DNA of 64,000 bases, taken from the NCBI GenBank assembly GCA_964577375.1, contig CAZNYW010000009.1:33771-97770 (forward strand), read 5' to 3'. Position numbers and translations under genes: made by a program. Source of the DNA: DATKUC01 sp964577375 (GTDB lineage Bacteria > Spirochaetota > Spirochaetia > DSM-27196 > DATKUC01). Of this stretch, positions 42,322-49,965 are shown piece after piece. Each line of letters starts with the position of its first letter. Positions within the stretch are counted from its first letter, which is position 1. Under the pieces are notes generated by a model. It did not search any database. It saw only the letters and a program-made list of their open reading frames with translations, and had not been told where the DNA came from.

Positions 42322-43375
42322 AGAGCATGTCTCCATGGGCGCGAACTGCCGCACGGGATGATCCCGTCGGCTTTTTCATGTCTTCGACGGCCCGCTCGAA
42401 GAGCTCGGTCGTAGTTGGGACCTCACCGCCCATCCAGTTGTAGCGCATCACCGGTACCGCGCACCGGACCGCGAGCTCAACATCGTCGGCCATCTGACCT
42501 TCGTTCAGCTCCACGACCGCAAGGCTGCGGACCCCCGATGCCACAAGACCGTTCAACCGCCCTGCAGGGAAGGGGAATAGAGTCTTCGGTCGCAGAAGGC
42601 CGGCCCGGTAACCCTTCCGCCGGAGCTGCTGCACCGCCGTCAGGGCGACGCGCGCGGATATTCCGTATCCGATAAAGAGGAACTCCGCATCCTCGGTCTG
42701 GATCTCTTCCCAGTCGGTGATTTCGTTGCGTATCTTTGCGTACTTGTCCTGCAGCTGCCAGTTGTGACCGGCCTGCGCGGCAGGGCTCATGTAGATCGAG
42801 GTTATGAGATTGTGCCGGCTTTCGCGGTCCGCATAGAGTGCCCAGGATTTTCGTGATCCGTGCTGGACCGCCTCCGGCAGCTCCACCGGCTCCATCATCT
42901 GTCCGATATAGGCATCAGAAAGCACGAATACGGTGACCCGGTAGCGATCCGCGATCTCGAACGCCCGTGCGGTGAAATCGCTCATCTCCTGCACCGAGTT
43001 CGGCGCAAGCACCACGTTGCTGTAGGGACCATGTCCGCCGCCTTTTACGACCGCGTTGTAATCGCCCTGCTCGGGAAAGATGTTGCCGAGACCGGGCCCC
43101 GCCCGCTGGACGTTCACTATCACGCAGGGCAGCTCCGCCCCGGCAATGTAGGAGATGCCTTCGGCCATGAGGGAAATGCCGGGGCCCGAGGAGGCGGTCA
43201 TCACGCGTGCACCGGCACCGGCGGCCCCGTAGATCATATTGATTGCGCTCACCTCAGATTCCGCCTGGAGGAACTGCCGCCCGGCGGCCGGAAAAAGTGA
43301 TGCTGCCGCGTGGGCGATTTCACTCGCCGGCGTAATCGGATAGCCGAAAAAGTGTGTGGCGCCTCCGAGGAGGGC
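42308..43375 (-). CDS. vorA: 2-oxoisovalerate:ferredoxin oxidoreductase alpha subunit, 5' end in gap
   Basis: The N-terminal ~30 residues are lost in the gap. The rest is a complete alpha subunit: GGATHFFGYPITPASEIAH, QAESEVSAINMIYGAAGAGARVMTASSGPG, RAGPGLGNIFPEQGDYN and a C-terminal GYGISARVALTAVQQLRRKG. It pairs with VorB for catalysis. The open reading through N that joins it to the ferredoxin start is a scaffold artefact. Confidence 0.92.
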   Translation of the reverse strand, partial: ALLGGATHFFGYPITPASEIAHAAASLFPAAGRQFLQAESEVSAINMIYGAAGAGARVMTASSGPGISLMAEGISYIAGAELPCVIVNVQRAGPGLGNIFPEQGDYNAVVKGGGHGPYSNVVLAPNSVQEMSDFTARAFEIADRYRVTVFVLSDAYIGQMMEPVELPEAVQHGSRKSWALYADRESRHNLITSIYMSPAAQAGHNWQLQDKYAKIRNEITDWEEIQTEDAEFLFIGYGISARVALTAVQQLRRKGYRAGLLRPKTLFPFPAGRLNGLVASGVRSLAVVELNEGQMADDVELAVRCAVPVMRYNWMGGEVPTTTELFERAVEDMKKPTGSSRAAVRAHGDMLYGKV

Positions 43376-43475
43376 NNNNNNNNNNNNNNNNNNNNNNNNN
43401 NNNNNNNNNNNNNNNNNNNNNNNNNNNNNNNNNNNNNNNNNNNNNNNNNNNNNNNNNNNNNNNNNNNNNNNNNNN
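43376..43475. other. 100-N scaffold gap between vorD and vorA
   Basis: Placeholder. It must hide most of a small ferredoxin subunit and the vorA start, roughly 250 bp if both are of normal size, so the true gap is probably longer than 100. Confidence 0.98.
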
Positions 43476-43522
43476 AGCCTGCATCCCTTGCACTCAGCAG
43501 ACTCGATGACCACTCGATCCAT
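43476..43522 (-). CDS. vorD: VorD ferredoxin subunit, only the N-terminus present
   Basis: ATG 43522 follows GGAGGTACCC and starts MDRVVIESAECKGCR, the opening of the delta (2x4Fe-4S ferredoxin) subunit of 2-oxoacid oxidoreductases. The remainder is lost in the N gap. Expected to pass electrons to ferredoxin. Confidence 0.75.
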
Positions 43523-43609
43523 GGGTACCTCCGGTTGCATGATCCCGATGAGCCCAGCCGCGCTGACTGCCCCTGGTTCTCTGGTCCGTCCGCCGCTCCA
43601 CAGCAGATT

Positions 43610-44146
43610 CTATATCCCGCTAAACAGTTCCTCGTCGCCGTGGCCGAAGTAGTTGATCTCACTGACAATCCGGTTCAGGTTGTAGGGCAGATCCGTTACC
43701 GCGAGCCGGTGGCCCGGACAGCCGAGCTTCGCACACACGTAGATATGGTTCCTGCCGCCGGGAAGCTGAAGGTCGAGGCTGCGGGTAGAATCGCATTCTT
43801 CGAGCGCACATTTTTCGTGAACGGTAAGCGAGGTTCCGCATTGCGGGCAGTATGCGTTGACGTACTGGACGTCTTCGTCCTGACACGGAAAGAAGCTGAA
43901 CAGCTTGGCATGGCTGCCCCAGAAGGCGTCGAGGAAGATGAGACGGCTCGGATCGTCCGGGACCACCTGGAACCGGATCGACGGTTCTCCGTGTATCCGG
44001 ACACTCTCCACCATCAGAGAGTGTCCCGCGGGGCACTGCAGCTGTTCGACCACAAGGAATTCCTGACCGTGCCGATGGATGAACTTCATACCTTCGGGCA
44101 ACGCATCCAGAAACTCAGCAGGGATCTTGCGATGAACAAGATTCAT
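43610..44146 (-). CDS. zinc-ribbon-like protein upstream of vor
   Basis: A 178-residue soluble protein, not recognised. It has several Cys/His motifs (CPAGHSLM near 38, CPQCGTS near 97, C...C in EKCALEEC, CAKLGCPGHRL near 143), suggesting two or more structural metal sites, and a central aromatic segment FLDAFWGSHAKLF. ATG 44146 is preferred over GTG 44164; AAAGAG lies upstream. It is 87 bp before vorD on the same strand and may be part of the vor-buk-ptb operon, perhaps as a sensor or assembly protein. Confidence 0.55.
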   Translation of the reverse strand: MNLVHRKIPAEFLDALPEGMKFIHRHGQEFLVVEQLQCPAGHSLMVESVRIHGEPSIRFQVVPDDPSRLIFLDAFWGSHAKLFSFFPCQDEDVQYVNAYCPQCGTSLTVHEKCALEECDSTRSLDLQLPGGRNHIYVCAKLGCPGHRLAVTDLPYNLNRIVSEINYFGHGDEELFSGI

Positions 44147-44203
44147 CTGTTTCTCTTTAGACACATTGTAAACCCGCTCAAATCCGATGTCAAACTTTTC
44201 GCG

Positions 44204-44232
44204 TTGACACGTGCAGTAAAGCCCGGCTAATC
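44204..44232 (+). promoter_or_regulatory. promoter of the DNA glycosylase gene
   Basis: TTGACA (44204-44209), perfect -35, with GCTAAT (44226-44231, 16-bp spacing) as -10. ATG 44256 follows after CTGGAGGTCGG. Confidence 0.5.
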
Positions 44233-44255
44233 TCGGACTGGAGCCTGGAGGTCGG

Positions 44256-45179
44256 ATGCCGGAATACCCGGATATCGAGAATTACGTGGAAGCGCTTCGC
44301 GATCGCATAAGCGGAAGCGAGCTGCTATCCTGGCATTTTCTGCACCCCTTTCTTCTGCGTACCGTCGAGCCGTCACCCGAATCGTTTCTCGGTCTCGAGG
44401 CGGGCTCGGTGACGAGGCGTGGAAAACGGATCGTTATCGGGTTTGAAAAGGATTTGTATGCCGCCATACACCTGATGATCGGAGGACGGCTGCACTGGAA
44501 AGAGGCTGAACCCGCCGAAAACACCGCGGCCCTGCGAAAGCGGGGTGGGACGCTCTTCCTCGCTCGATTTTCCACCGGCACTCTTTCCTTTACCGAGGCG
44601 GGCACGAAGCGCAGGGCATCGATTCATCTCGCCCACGGAACCGCCGCACTCGACGCGCTCGATCCGGGCGGTCTCGAACTCTTTGACACGACGCTCGAAG
44701 AGTTCGCCGGGCGGCTTCGGTCTGCCAACCACACGGTCAAACGGTCGCTCACCGATCCCCGGCTCTTTTCCGGAATCGGAAATGCCTATTCGGACGAAAT
44801 TCTTCACGCCGCCCGCATGTCGCCCTTTCTCCAGACCTCGCGGATGGACGACGGCCAGATTGCAGAGCTTTTTGACGCGTGCCGGAATGTCCTCGCAGGA
44901 TGGAAGAATCGGCTCACCGAAGAGCGGAAGGGACAGTTTCCCCGCAAGGTAACTGCGTTTCACGCGCAGATGGCGGTGCATGGAAAGTACGGAAAACCGT
45001 GTCCGGTCTGCGGAACGCCGGTGCAGCGAATCAGGTATGCCGACAATGAGTCGAACTACTGCCCTCGCTGTCAGACCGGCGGGACCGTCTATGCAGACCG
45101 GGCGCTCTCCCGGCTGCTCAAGGACGACTGGCCCCGCAGCGTCGAAGAGCTGGAGAACCTTCCGGGCCGAAGCAGCTAG
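44256..45179 (+). CDS. Fpg/Nei-family DNA glycosylase
   Basis: A 307-residue bifunctional glycosylase/AP lyase. The N-terminus MPEYPDIENY keeps Pro2 and Glu3. The conserved Lys lies in RRGKRI. The H2TH region reads LTDPRLFSGIGNAYSDEIL, and a C-terminal zinc finger CPVCGTPVQ...NYCPRCQT is intact. It removes oxidised purines or pyrimidines. The variant N-terminus (PEYPDIE for PELPEVE) places it in a side branch, so Fpg versus Nei cannot be assigned. Confidence 0.9.
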   Translation: MPEYPDIENYVEALRDRISGSELLSWHFLHPFLLRTVEPSPESFLGLEAGSVTRRGKRIVIGFEKDLYAAIHLMIGGRLHWKEAEPAENTAALRKRGGTLFLARFSTGTLSFTEAGTKRRASIHLAHGTAALDALDPGGLELFDTTLEEFAGRLRSANHTVKRSLTDPRLFSGIGNAYSDEILHAARMSPFLQTSRMDDGQIAELFDACRNVLAGWKNRLTEERKGQFPRKVTAFHAQMAVHGKYGKPCPVCGTPVQRIRYADNESNYCPRCQTGGTVYADRALSRLLKDDWPRSVEELENLPGRSS

Positions 45180-45188
45180 GGCCGGTCC

Positions 45189-46508
45189 TCAGTTGTGAAA
45201 TGCGCAGAGCCTGATGTCCAGTCCCCCCTGGGAAAAGTGCGATGTCTCGAAATGAAACGAGGAAGTGGCTCGCATAAAGGCGTGCCATGCATGCTCGTCG
45301 GGGCAGAGAATGAAACCTGCTATGCCATGCGCGTGCCGGGAATGGAGCGTATCGAGCTTGCGGCCGATCCTCTGGTAGAGTGAGCTCGCCTCCCGAGTCC
45401 GCACGCGCAGGCCGTAGGGCGGATTCATGGGAATGAACAGACGGTGCGAGTCCTTTTCGACGAAGTGATCCCAGCTGTGGGTGAGGCAATCCTCGTGAAA
45501 GACATCGGTCGGGAAGACCGGGCCGCCAAGGGACGCGGTGAATCGATCCAGATTGGCCTGCGCCGCTTCGCAGGCGGGCGCATAGGAGTCTATCATGACA
45601 ACCCTGGGTGGCTGCTTCGCCGCCAACCGGGACACCATCCGCTCGCGCAGCACCCTCTTGAGCCACGGAACCGAGGGGGGCGTTCCAAAAGCAAACCGTT
45701 CGAATGCGTACCCGTCCGACCCGCCGTCGCTGCCGCGAAAGAGGAACGGGGGTATCATCCCGAGCGCGATGAGGCTCTCGAACGCAAGGGTACCGGTACC
45801 GGCGAAGGGAACCACTATGGTATCAAAGCCCTGGGCGGGCTCCGGCTCGTTGAGCGCTCCGGACCACCGCAGCGAGCGTCGGATCGCCGATTGCGCAAGG
45901 TCCTCGCGCAGCGGAGCAACTGCCTGCATGCTCGCCCGGTATCCGCGCTTCCAGAGCGGAAGCCCGTTGAGTGAAAGCGCAACCTGCGCCCGGTTGTGAA
46001 CAAGGCGGACACTTACCACCTGATCGCTCTCCTCTTCTTCGACAAGCTCGACGCTGCCATGATCACGAAGCGCATCGCCCAGAAGCTCCCGGATGAGACC
46101 CGTGTGGTAGATGCGTGACGCGTGCGCCTCCGCGCGCAGGCGGATACGGGTCGGATTTCCGGTGGATAGGAAGAGATTCCAATCGATCGATGAAAAGAGT
46201 GAGGACAGTTCCTTTTCGCCCTGCGCGGTGCCACTGCCGACCATCATTCCTATGTCGGTGGCGCAGCTGGAACGCAGCACGAGCTCGAGAAGGGTCCGGT
46301 AATCGACCGACCGGATCAGGACGTTGCCGTGGGAAGCATTGATGGTTGGATTGAGGTGTGAGGGAGTGATGCGGCCGTCCAGCAGAAACCGGAGCTCGGT
46401 TTCTGCTTCCTGTGTGAAACCCGGACCCGCCGCCGCCACGGCACGATGAGCCGGAGCATAGATTCGCCGCTTTACCGTCCGGGCGGAAATCTGTCCGGAT
46501 GGAGACAT
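45189..46508 (-). CDS. THUMP-domain RNA methyltransferase (RlmL-like)
   Basis: A 439-residue protein. A THUMP-type region lies at about 50-175 and a Rossmann methyltransferase at about 180-435, with LPLWKRGYR, SAM motif VVPFAGTGTLAFE and catalytic NPPYGLR. It belongs to the UPF0020 group that makes m2G in 23S rRNA (RlmL/RlmK-N) or tRNA; the exact base is unknown. It converges on the glycosylase gene with 9 bp between stops. Confidence 0.85.
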   Translation of the reverse strand: MSPSGQISARTVKRRIYAPAHRAVAAAGPGFTQEAETELRFLLDGRITPSHLNPTINASHGNVLIRSVDYRTLLELVLRSSCATDIGMMVGSGTAQGEKELSSLFSSIDWNLFLSTGNPTRIRLRAEAHASRIYHTGLIRELLGDALRDHGSVELVEEEESDQVVSVRLVHNRAQVALSLNGLPLWKRGYRASMQAVAPLREDLAQSAIRRSLRWSGALNEPEPAQGFDTIVVPFAGTGTLAFESLIALGMIPPFLFRGSDGGSDGYAFERFAFGTPPSVPWLKRVLRERMVSRLAAKQPPRVVMIDSYAPACEAAQANLDRFTASLGGPVFPTDVFHEDCLTHSWDHFVEKDSHRLFIPMNPPYGLRVRTREASSLYQRIGRKLDTLHSRHAHGIAGFILCPDEHAWHAFMRATSSFHFETSHFSQGGLDIRLCAFHN

Positions 46509-46636
46509 AGCACCTCCTCGGCATTACGACCTGCAGGGAATGACAGGTCGAGTGTATCACATCCCGGCCTGCTACGTAACGGTCCAGCTTCCACTGAGCA
46601 CACGCTTCCGGTATCATGGGCAACAAAGGAGGATGC

Positions 46637-47539
46637 ATGGGAGCCACTCTTGTAGTACTTGCAGCCGGAATAGGCAGCCGGTTCGGCGGCGCAAAACAGA
46701 TTCAGGCCGTGGACGACCGCGGCCACGCAATCATCGACTATTCAGTGTTCGACGCAAAGCGTGCAGGCTTCGACCGCGTAGTCTTTGTGATACGGAAGGA
46801 GATCGAGCAGGATTTCGTGCAGTTCTGCCGCGGCAGATTCTCCGGTATGACAGTTTCGACCGTTTGCCAGGAGATCTCGGATCTTCCCGAAGATTACAGG
46901 GCGCCCGCCGATCGGAAGAAGCCCTGGGGCACCGGCCACGCCGTCCTGGTCACCCGCGACGAAGTGACGCAGCCCTTTGCGGTGATCAACGCAGACGACT
47001 TCTACGGGCGCGATGCCTATCAGGTGCTCTACCGGTTCCTGTCCGCGCGGCCTCAGGCCTCATCCTCCTATGCCATAGTCGGTTACGTGCTCGAACGGAC
47101 CCTTTCCGAGAACGGGACCGTATCTCGAGGAATCTGCGCGACCGACGATGCAGGAAAACTGCTCACTATCAGAGAGCATACCGGGATCTGCCGCGAGAAC
47201 GGAGGCATTGTCAGCAGGTTTCCCGGCGGGGAGACCATTGAACTCACGGGAAAAGAGACCGTTTCGATGAACCTGTTCGGATTCACTCCCAACGTGTTCG
47301 GCCAGCTTGCCGAGCAGTTCAAAAGATTCCTCGCCGACCGCGGGACCGATTCTGCGGCAGAGTTCTACATTCCTGCGGCGATGAACGAGCTGATCCGGAC
47401 CGGCGCTGCACAGCTGACCGTGCTTCGCTCGGAAGCCGAATGGTTCGGCATGACCTATCGTGAAGATATCGAGGGCGTCGTATCCCGCATTCGTGAGCTG
47501 CGCGGGAACGGCCGGTATCCCGAGCAGTTGTGGAAATAG
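46637..47539 (+). CDS. sugar-phosphate nucleotidyltransferase-like protein
   Basis: A 300-residue NTP-transferase starting at ATG 46637 (AAAGGAGG four bases upstream). Nucleotide loop LAAGIGSRFGGAKQIQAV, PWGTGHAVLVT, and the metal/sugar loop FAVINADDFYG are typical. It transfers a nucleotide to a sugar phosphate or analogue; substrate unknown. It stands alone, so pathway is unassigned. The stop lies 15 bp from the convergent ctaA-like stop. Confidence 0.85.
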   Translation: MGATLVVLAAGIGSRFGGAKQIQAVDDRGHAIIDYSVFDAKRAGFDRVVFVIRKEIEQDFVQFCRGRFSGMTVSTVCQEISDLPEDYRAPADRKKPWGTGHAVLVTRDEVTQPFAVINADDFYGRDAYQVLYRFLSARPQASSSYAIVGYVLERTLSENGTVSRGICATDDAGKLLTIREHTGICRENGGIVSRFPGGETIELTGKETVSMNLFGFTPNVFGQLAEQFKRFLADRGTDSAAEFYIPAAMNELIRTGAAQLTVLRSEAEWFGMTYREDIEGVVSRIRELRGNGRYPEQLWK

Positions 47540-47554
47540 AGCCCGATTCCAGGG

Positions 47555-48526
47555 TCAGGCCGCCGCCCGATTCCGGTGCGCTGCGTGCATGCGCGCCGTC
47601 ATCGCCACCGTCGCTGCAAGCAGCAAGGCGCCGACCGCCAGATGCGATGAGGTGATGATGATGTTGATCGCCGATTCCTGCTGCGCGGAGACAGGCTCGG
47701 CCCGCAGGAGCAGGTAGGCCGCAACTCCCAGCGCTAGCTGAATCAGGAGAACCCACTGTGCCCATCGCGCGGGCGCTTCGACCAGACGCGCCGCCTGAAG
47801 CGCGCCTTCCGGACCCAAGCCGGCTTTCCGCTGCTTCATTGCCCTTGCGCTCACGATTCCTGCTACAGCTCCAAGCAGCAGCGCGACCACGATTCCGAAA
47901 ACAATATGAACAAAGACATTCAGAAATCCGTGCCGGAACGCCGCGCCCAGAAAGACCTGCACGAGTATCGCCGCGACGGATACGTCGGCGAGGATGACGG
48001 ACGGGCGAGCCAGCCACTCCGGCCCATCCCCCTGCGCATCAAGCCCGCGGAAACCGCGATGCTGCACCGCGACAATGAGTATGGTAAAAGCGAAGACGAT
48101 CTGAGCAAGAAGCGCGTGGATCGCCGCCACAACCTCGCCGTGCGCATCGCCGAGCATGACCCGTGCGCCGCCCAGACCCGCCTGAACCGCCACCGCCGCC
48201 AGCGCAGACAGCGTAACAGCTTTCACCCATCGCCGGCGATCACGAGCAAGAACCATCACCGTCAGCGCAAGGATCAGGAGGCCCGTGATGACTGCCACGA
48301 CGCGGTGCGTGTATTCAAAGACGACCTTGCCGGCCAGGCGGTTGAGCGGGACGAGAGAACCGAAGGCGAACGGCCAGTCCGGCACCGAGTCGCCCGATTC
48401 GGTGGCCGTGACGAGAGAACCGAGAACAAGGAGAACGAAGGTCGCAAAAGCGGCGGAAACTGCGAGAAATCGAAGCGGTCGGTCGATCGTATTCAGCTGA
48501 ATGCGACCGTCTGTCTGGTCAGTCAC
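47555..48526 (-). CDS. ctaA: heme A synthase-like protein (CtaA/COX15)
   Basis: A 323-residue, eight-helix protein with GTG start. Paired four-helix halves contain LGSLVTATESGDSVPDWPFAFG, FEYTHRVVA, AAIHALLAQ, FVHIVFG and SSHLAVG, giving the four heme-ligand His positions of CtaA. The family converts heme O to heme A for cytochrome oxidase. No oxidase or heme O synthase gene is in this window, so it is an orphan here. That fits an organism with some aerobic respiration, or a repurposed relative. Confidence 0.82.
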   Translation of the reverse strand: MTDQTDGRIQLNTIDRPLRFLAVSAAFATFVLLVLGSLVTATESGDSVPDWPFAFGSLVPLNRLAGKVVFEYTHRVVAVITGLLILALTVMVLARDRRRWVKAVTLSALAAVAVQAGLGGARVMLGDAHGEVVAAIHALLAQIVFAFTILIVAVQHRGFRGLDAQGDGPEWLARPSVILADVSVAAILVQVFLGAAFRHGFLNVFVHIVFGIVVALLLGAVAGIVSARAMKQRKAGLGPEGALQAARLVEAPARWAQWVLLIQLALGVAAYLLLRAEPVSAQQESAINIIITSSHLAVGALLLAATVAMTARMHAAHRNRAAA

Positions 48527-48633
48527 GGCGAGGCCACCTCCGAAGCGATGAAGTTGTGATAGAAGCTACTGATAATGAGGGCAAACGCACAGACAGCGCG
48601 GCGGCAGTCGTTGCAGGCACATCCGTCTCGAGG

Positions 48634-48999
48634 TCATCCGCCGTCGGGAGCCGGCGAGTGCCGGTCGTCCTTATGGCGATAGGTGATGACCGATGCCTTC
48701 TCCATGGTAATGAGGCCCTCTTCGACAGCCTCGTCGAGAAGCGGGAGCAGCAGCTCAATCTTCTCCTGCGTATCGACAACTTCGATAATGATCGGCAGGT
48801 CGTCCGAAAGCGACAGAAGCTTCGCCGAGTGGATTCTGCTGTGAGCACCGAAGCCAAGTAAACCGCGTATGACCGTAGCACCCGCAAGATCGAGCTCCCA
48901 CGCCTTCATTACGATCCACTCATACAGCGGCTTGCCGCGGTACCGGTCGCTTTCGCCGACGAACACGCGGAGAAGCGTCCAGGATTCCGGAGTCTTCAT
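48634..48999 (-). CDS. DUF190 protein, CrcB partner
   Basis: A 121-residue DUF190 (PII-like fold) protein with GESDRYRGKPLYEWIV and GLLGFGAHSRIHSAKLLSLSDDLPIIIEVVD. DUF190 genes often pair with crcB. ATG 48999 has GGAGG upstream, and it lies 19 bp after crcB. It may regulate or support fluoride export. Confidence 0.9.
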   Translation of the reverse strand: MKTPESWTLLRVFVGESDRYRGKPLYEWIVMKAWELDLAGATVIRGLLGFGAHSRIHSAKLLSLSDDLPIIIEVVDTQEKIELLLPLLDEAVEEGLITMEKASVITYRHKDDRHSPAPDGG

Positions 49000-49018
49000 G
49001 CAGCCTCCAACATGTTTA

Positions 49019-49399
49019 CTATCGACTCAATAACGCACGCCCGAGCAGCACGCCCGCAAACACCATGACGATTCCGAGGAAGTTGCTCCCCAGCAGGTTC
49101 CATATGCCGAAGCCCCATTCACGCTCTCGAAGGAGATTGACCGTCTCCAGGGCAAAGGTCGAAAAGGTCGTAAATGCACCCAGGAAGCCGATTACAAGAA
49201 AATCACGGACTGCCGGCGTAACGACCACCCGGTCGAACAGCTGAACGGCAAAGTCGATGACAAGGCAGCCGAGCGAATTGATGACGAGCGTGCTCCAGGG
49301 AAAGAGGGAGTGAACGAGAGCATTTGACACAAACCGCGACAGACCATAGCGAGAAAGTGCGCCGGCCGCGCCGCCGATCAGGATGCTGATGATGCGCAA
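49019..49399 (-). CDS. crcB: fluoride channel CrcB/Fluc
   Basis: A 126-residue, four-helix Fluc channel with GGAAGALSRY, INSLGCL and GFLGAFTTFSTFALE (the TFSTF pore motif). It works as an antiparallel dimer exporting fluoride. The start is TTG 49399; no better codon lies in frame. GGAG is 14 bases upstream, longer than usual. Followed by DUF190. Confidence 0.92.
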   Translation of the reverse strand: MRIISILIGGAAGALSRYGLSRFVSNALVHSLFPWSTLVINSLGCLVIDFAVQLFDRVVVTPAVRDFLVIGFLGAFTTFSTFALETVNLLREREWGFGIWNLLGSNFLGIVMVFAGVLLGRALLSR

Positions 49400-49485
49400 T
49401 ACCTGCGTCGAAACTCCTTCTTCCCCTATCCGGAAATCGGCTGCGGCGCACGACCGAAGAGGCAGAACCCCATTACCCGGCAGTC

Positions 49486-49923
49486 TCAGCGCGGCTGAGC
49501 AGCGACAGCCTGTTCCCAGGGCCAGCTGATGCAGCGGTCGTGAGGTCCGTAGAGCGAAATGTCGGCGTTTCCGGAAATGACGAGGGTTGTGACGTTCGCG
49601 CCCTTCAGGAGCTCGACCGCTTTTCGAAGCGTCGCGCCGGAATTGGCCACGTCGTCGGTTAGGAGGACGCGCTTTCCTGCGACATCGACGCTGAGCGGCT
49701 TTTCCACCCGGGGCTCGGCATAAATCTGCGCATGCGTCTCATCCCGAAACCGCAGCAGAACGGTCTCGAGCGGAACGTCGAGATAGCGTGCCGCCAGGTA
49801 ACCGGGAAGAGTACCACCGCGGCCGACAGCGACCACCAGATCGTAGCGGCCGCTCAGCCGTTCTTTTATTCGCAACATCATATCATCGAGGGATATGTGT
49901 AGAAGGTCCTGGTTGTTGAACAT
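49486..49923 (-). CDS. type I phosphoribosyltransferase
   Basis: A 145-residue PRTase with the PRPP loop VLLTDDVANSGATL (about 86-99) and the N-terminal VAVGRGGTLPGYLAARYL. It resembles xanthine/hypoxanthine-type or regulator PRTases; the base is unknown. Start ATG 49923 with AGGA upstream. Its stop codon lies within a CTCAGC-CGC-GCTGAG hairpin. The IS element at 49966 begins 42 bp upstream and may have displaced its native promoter. Confidence 0.85.
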   Translation of the reverse strand: MFNNQDLLHISLDDMMLRIKERLSGRYDLVVAVGRGGTLPGYLAARYLDVPLETVLLRFRDETHAQIYAEPRVEKPLSVDVAGKRVLLTDDVANSGATLRKAVELLKGANVTTLVISGNADISLYGPHDRCISWPWEQAVAAQPR

Positions 49924-49965
49924 GCCACTATCCTGCGCGAAACGAATGCTGCATTTCAACCCCTT

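Noticed and set aside
45444..45974. Plus-strand frame inside the RNA methyltransferase gene
   Set aside because: Antisense reading with no recognisable domain; the minus-strand gene is clearly real.
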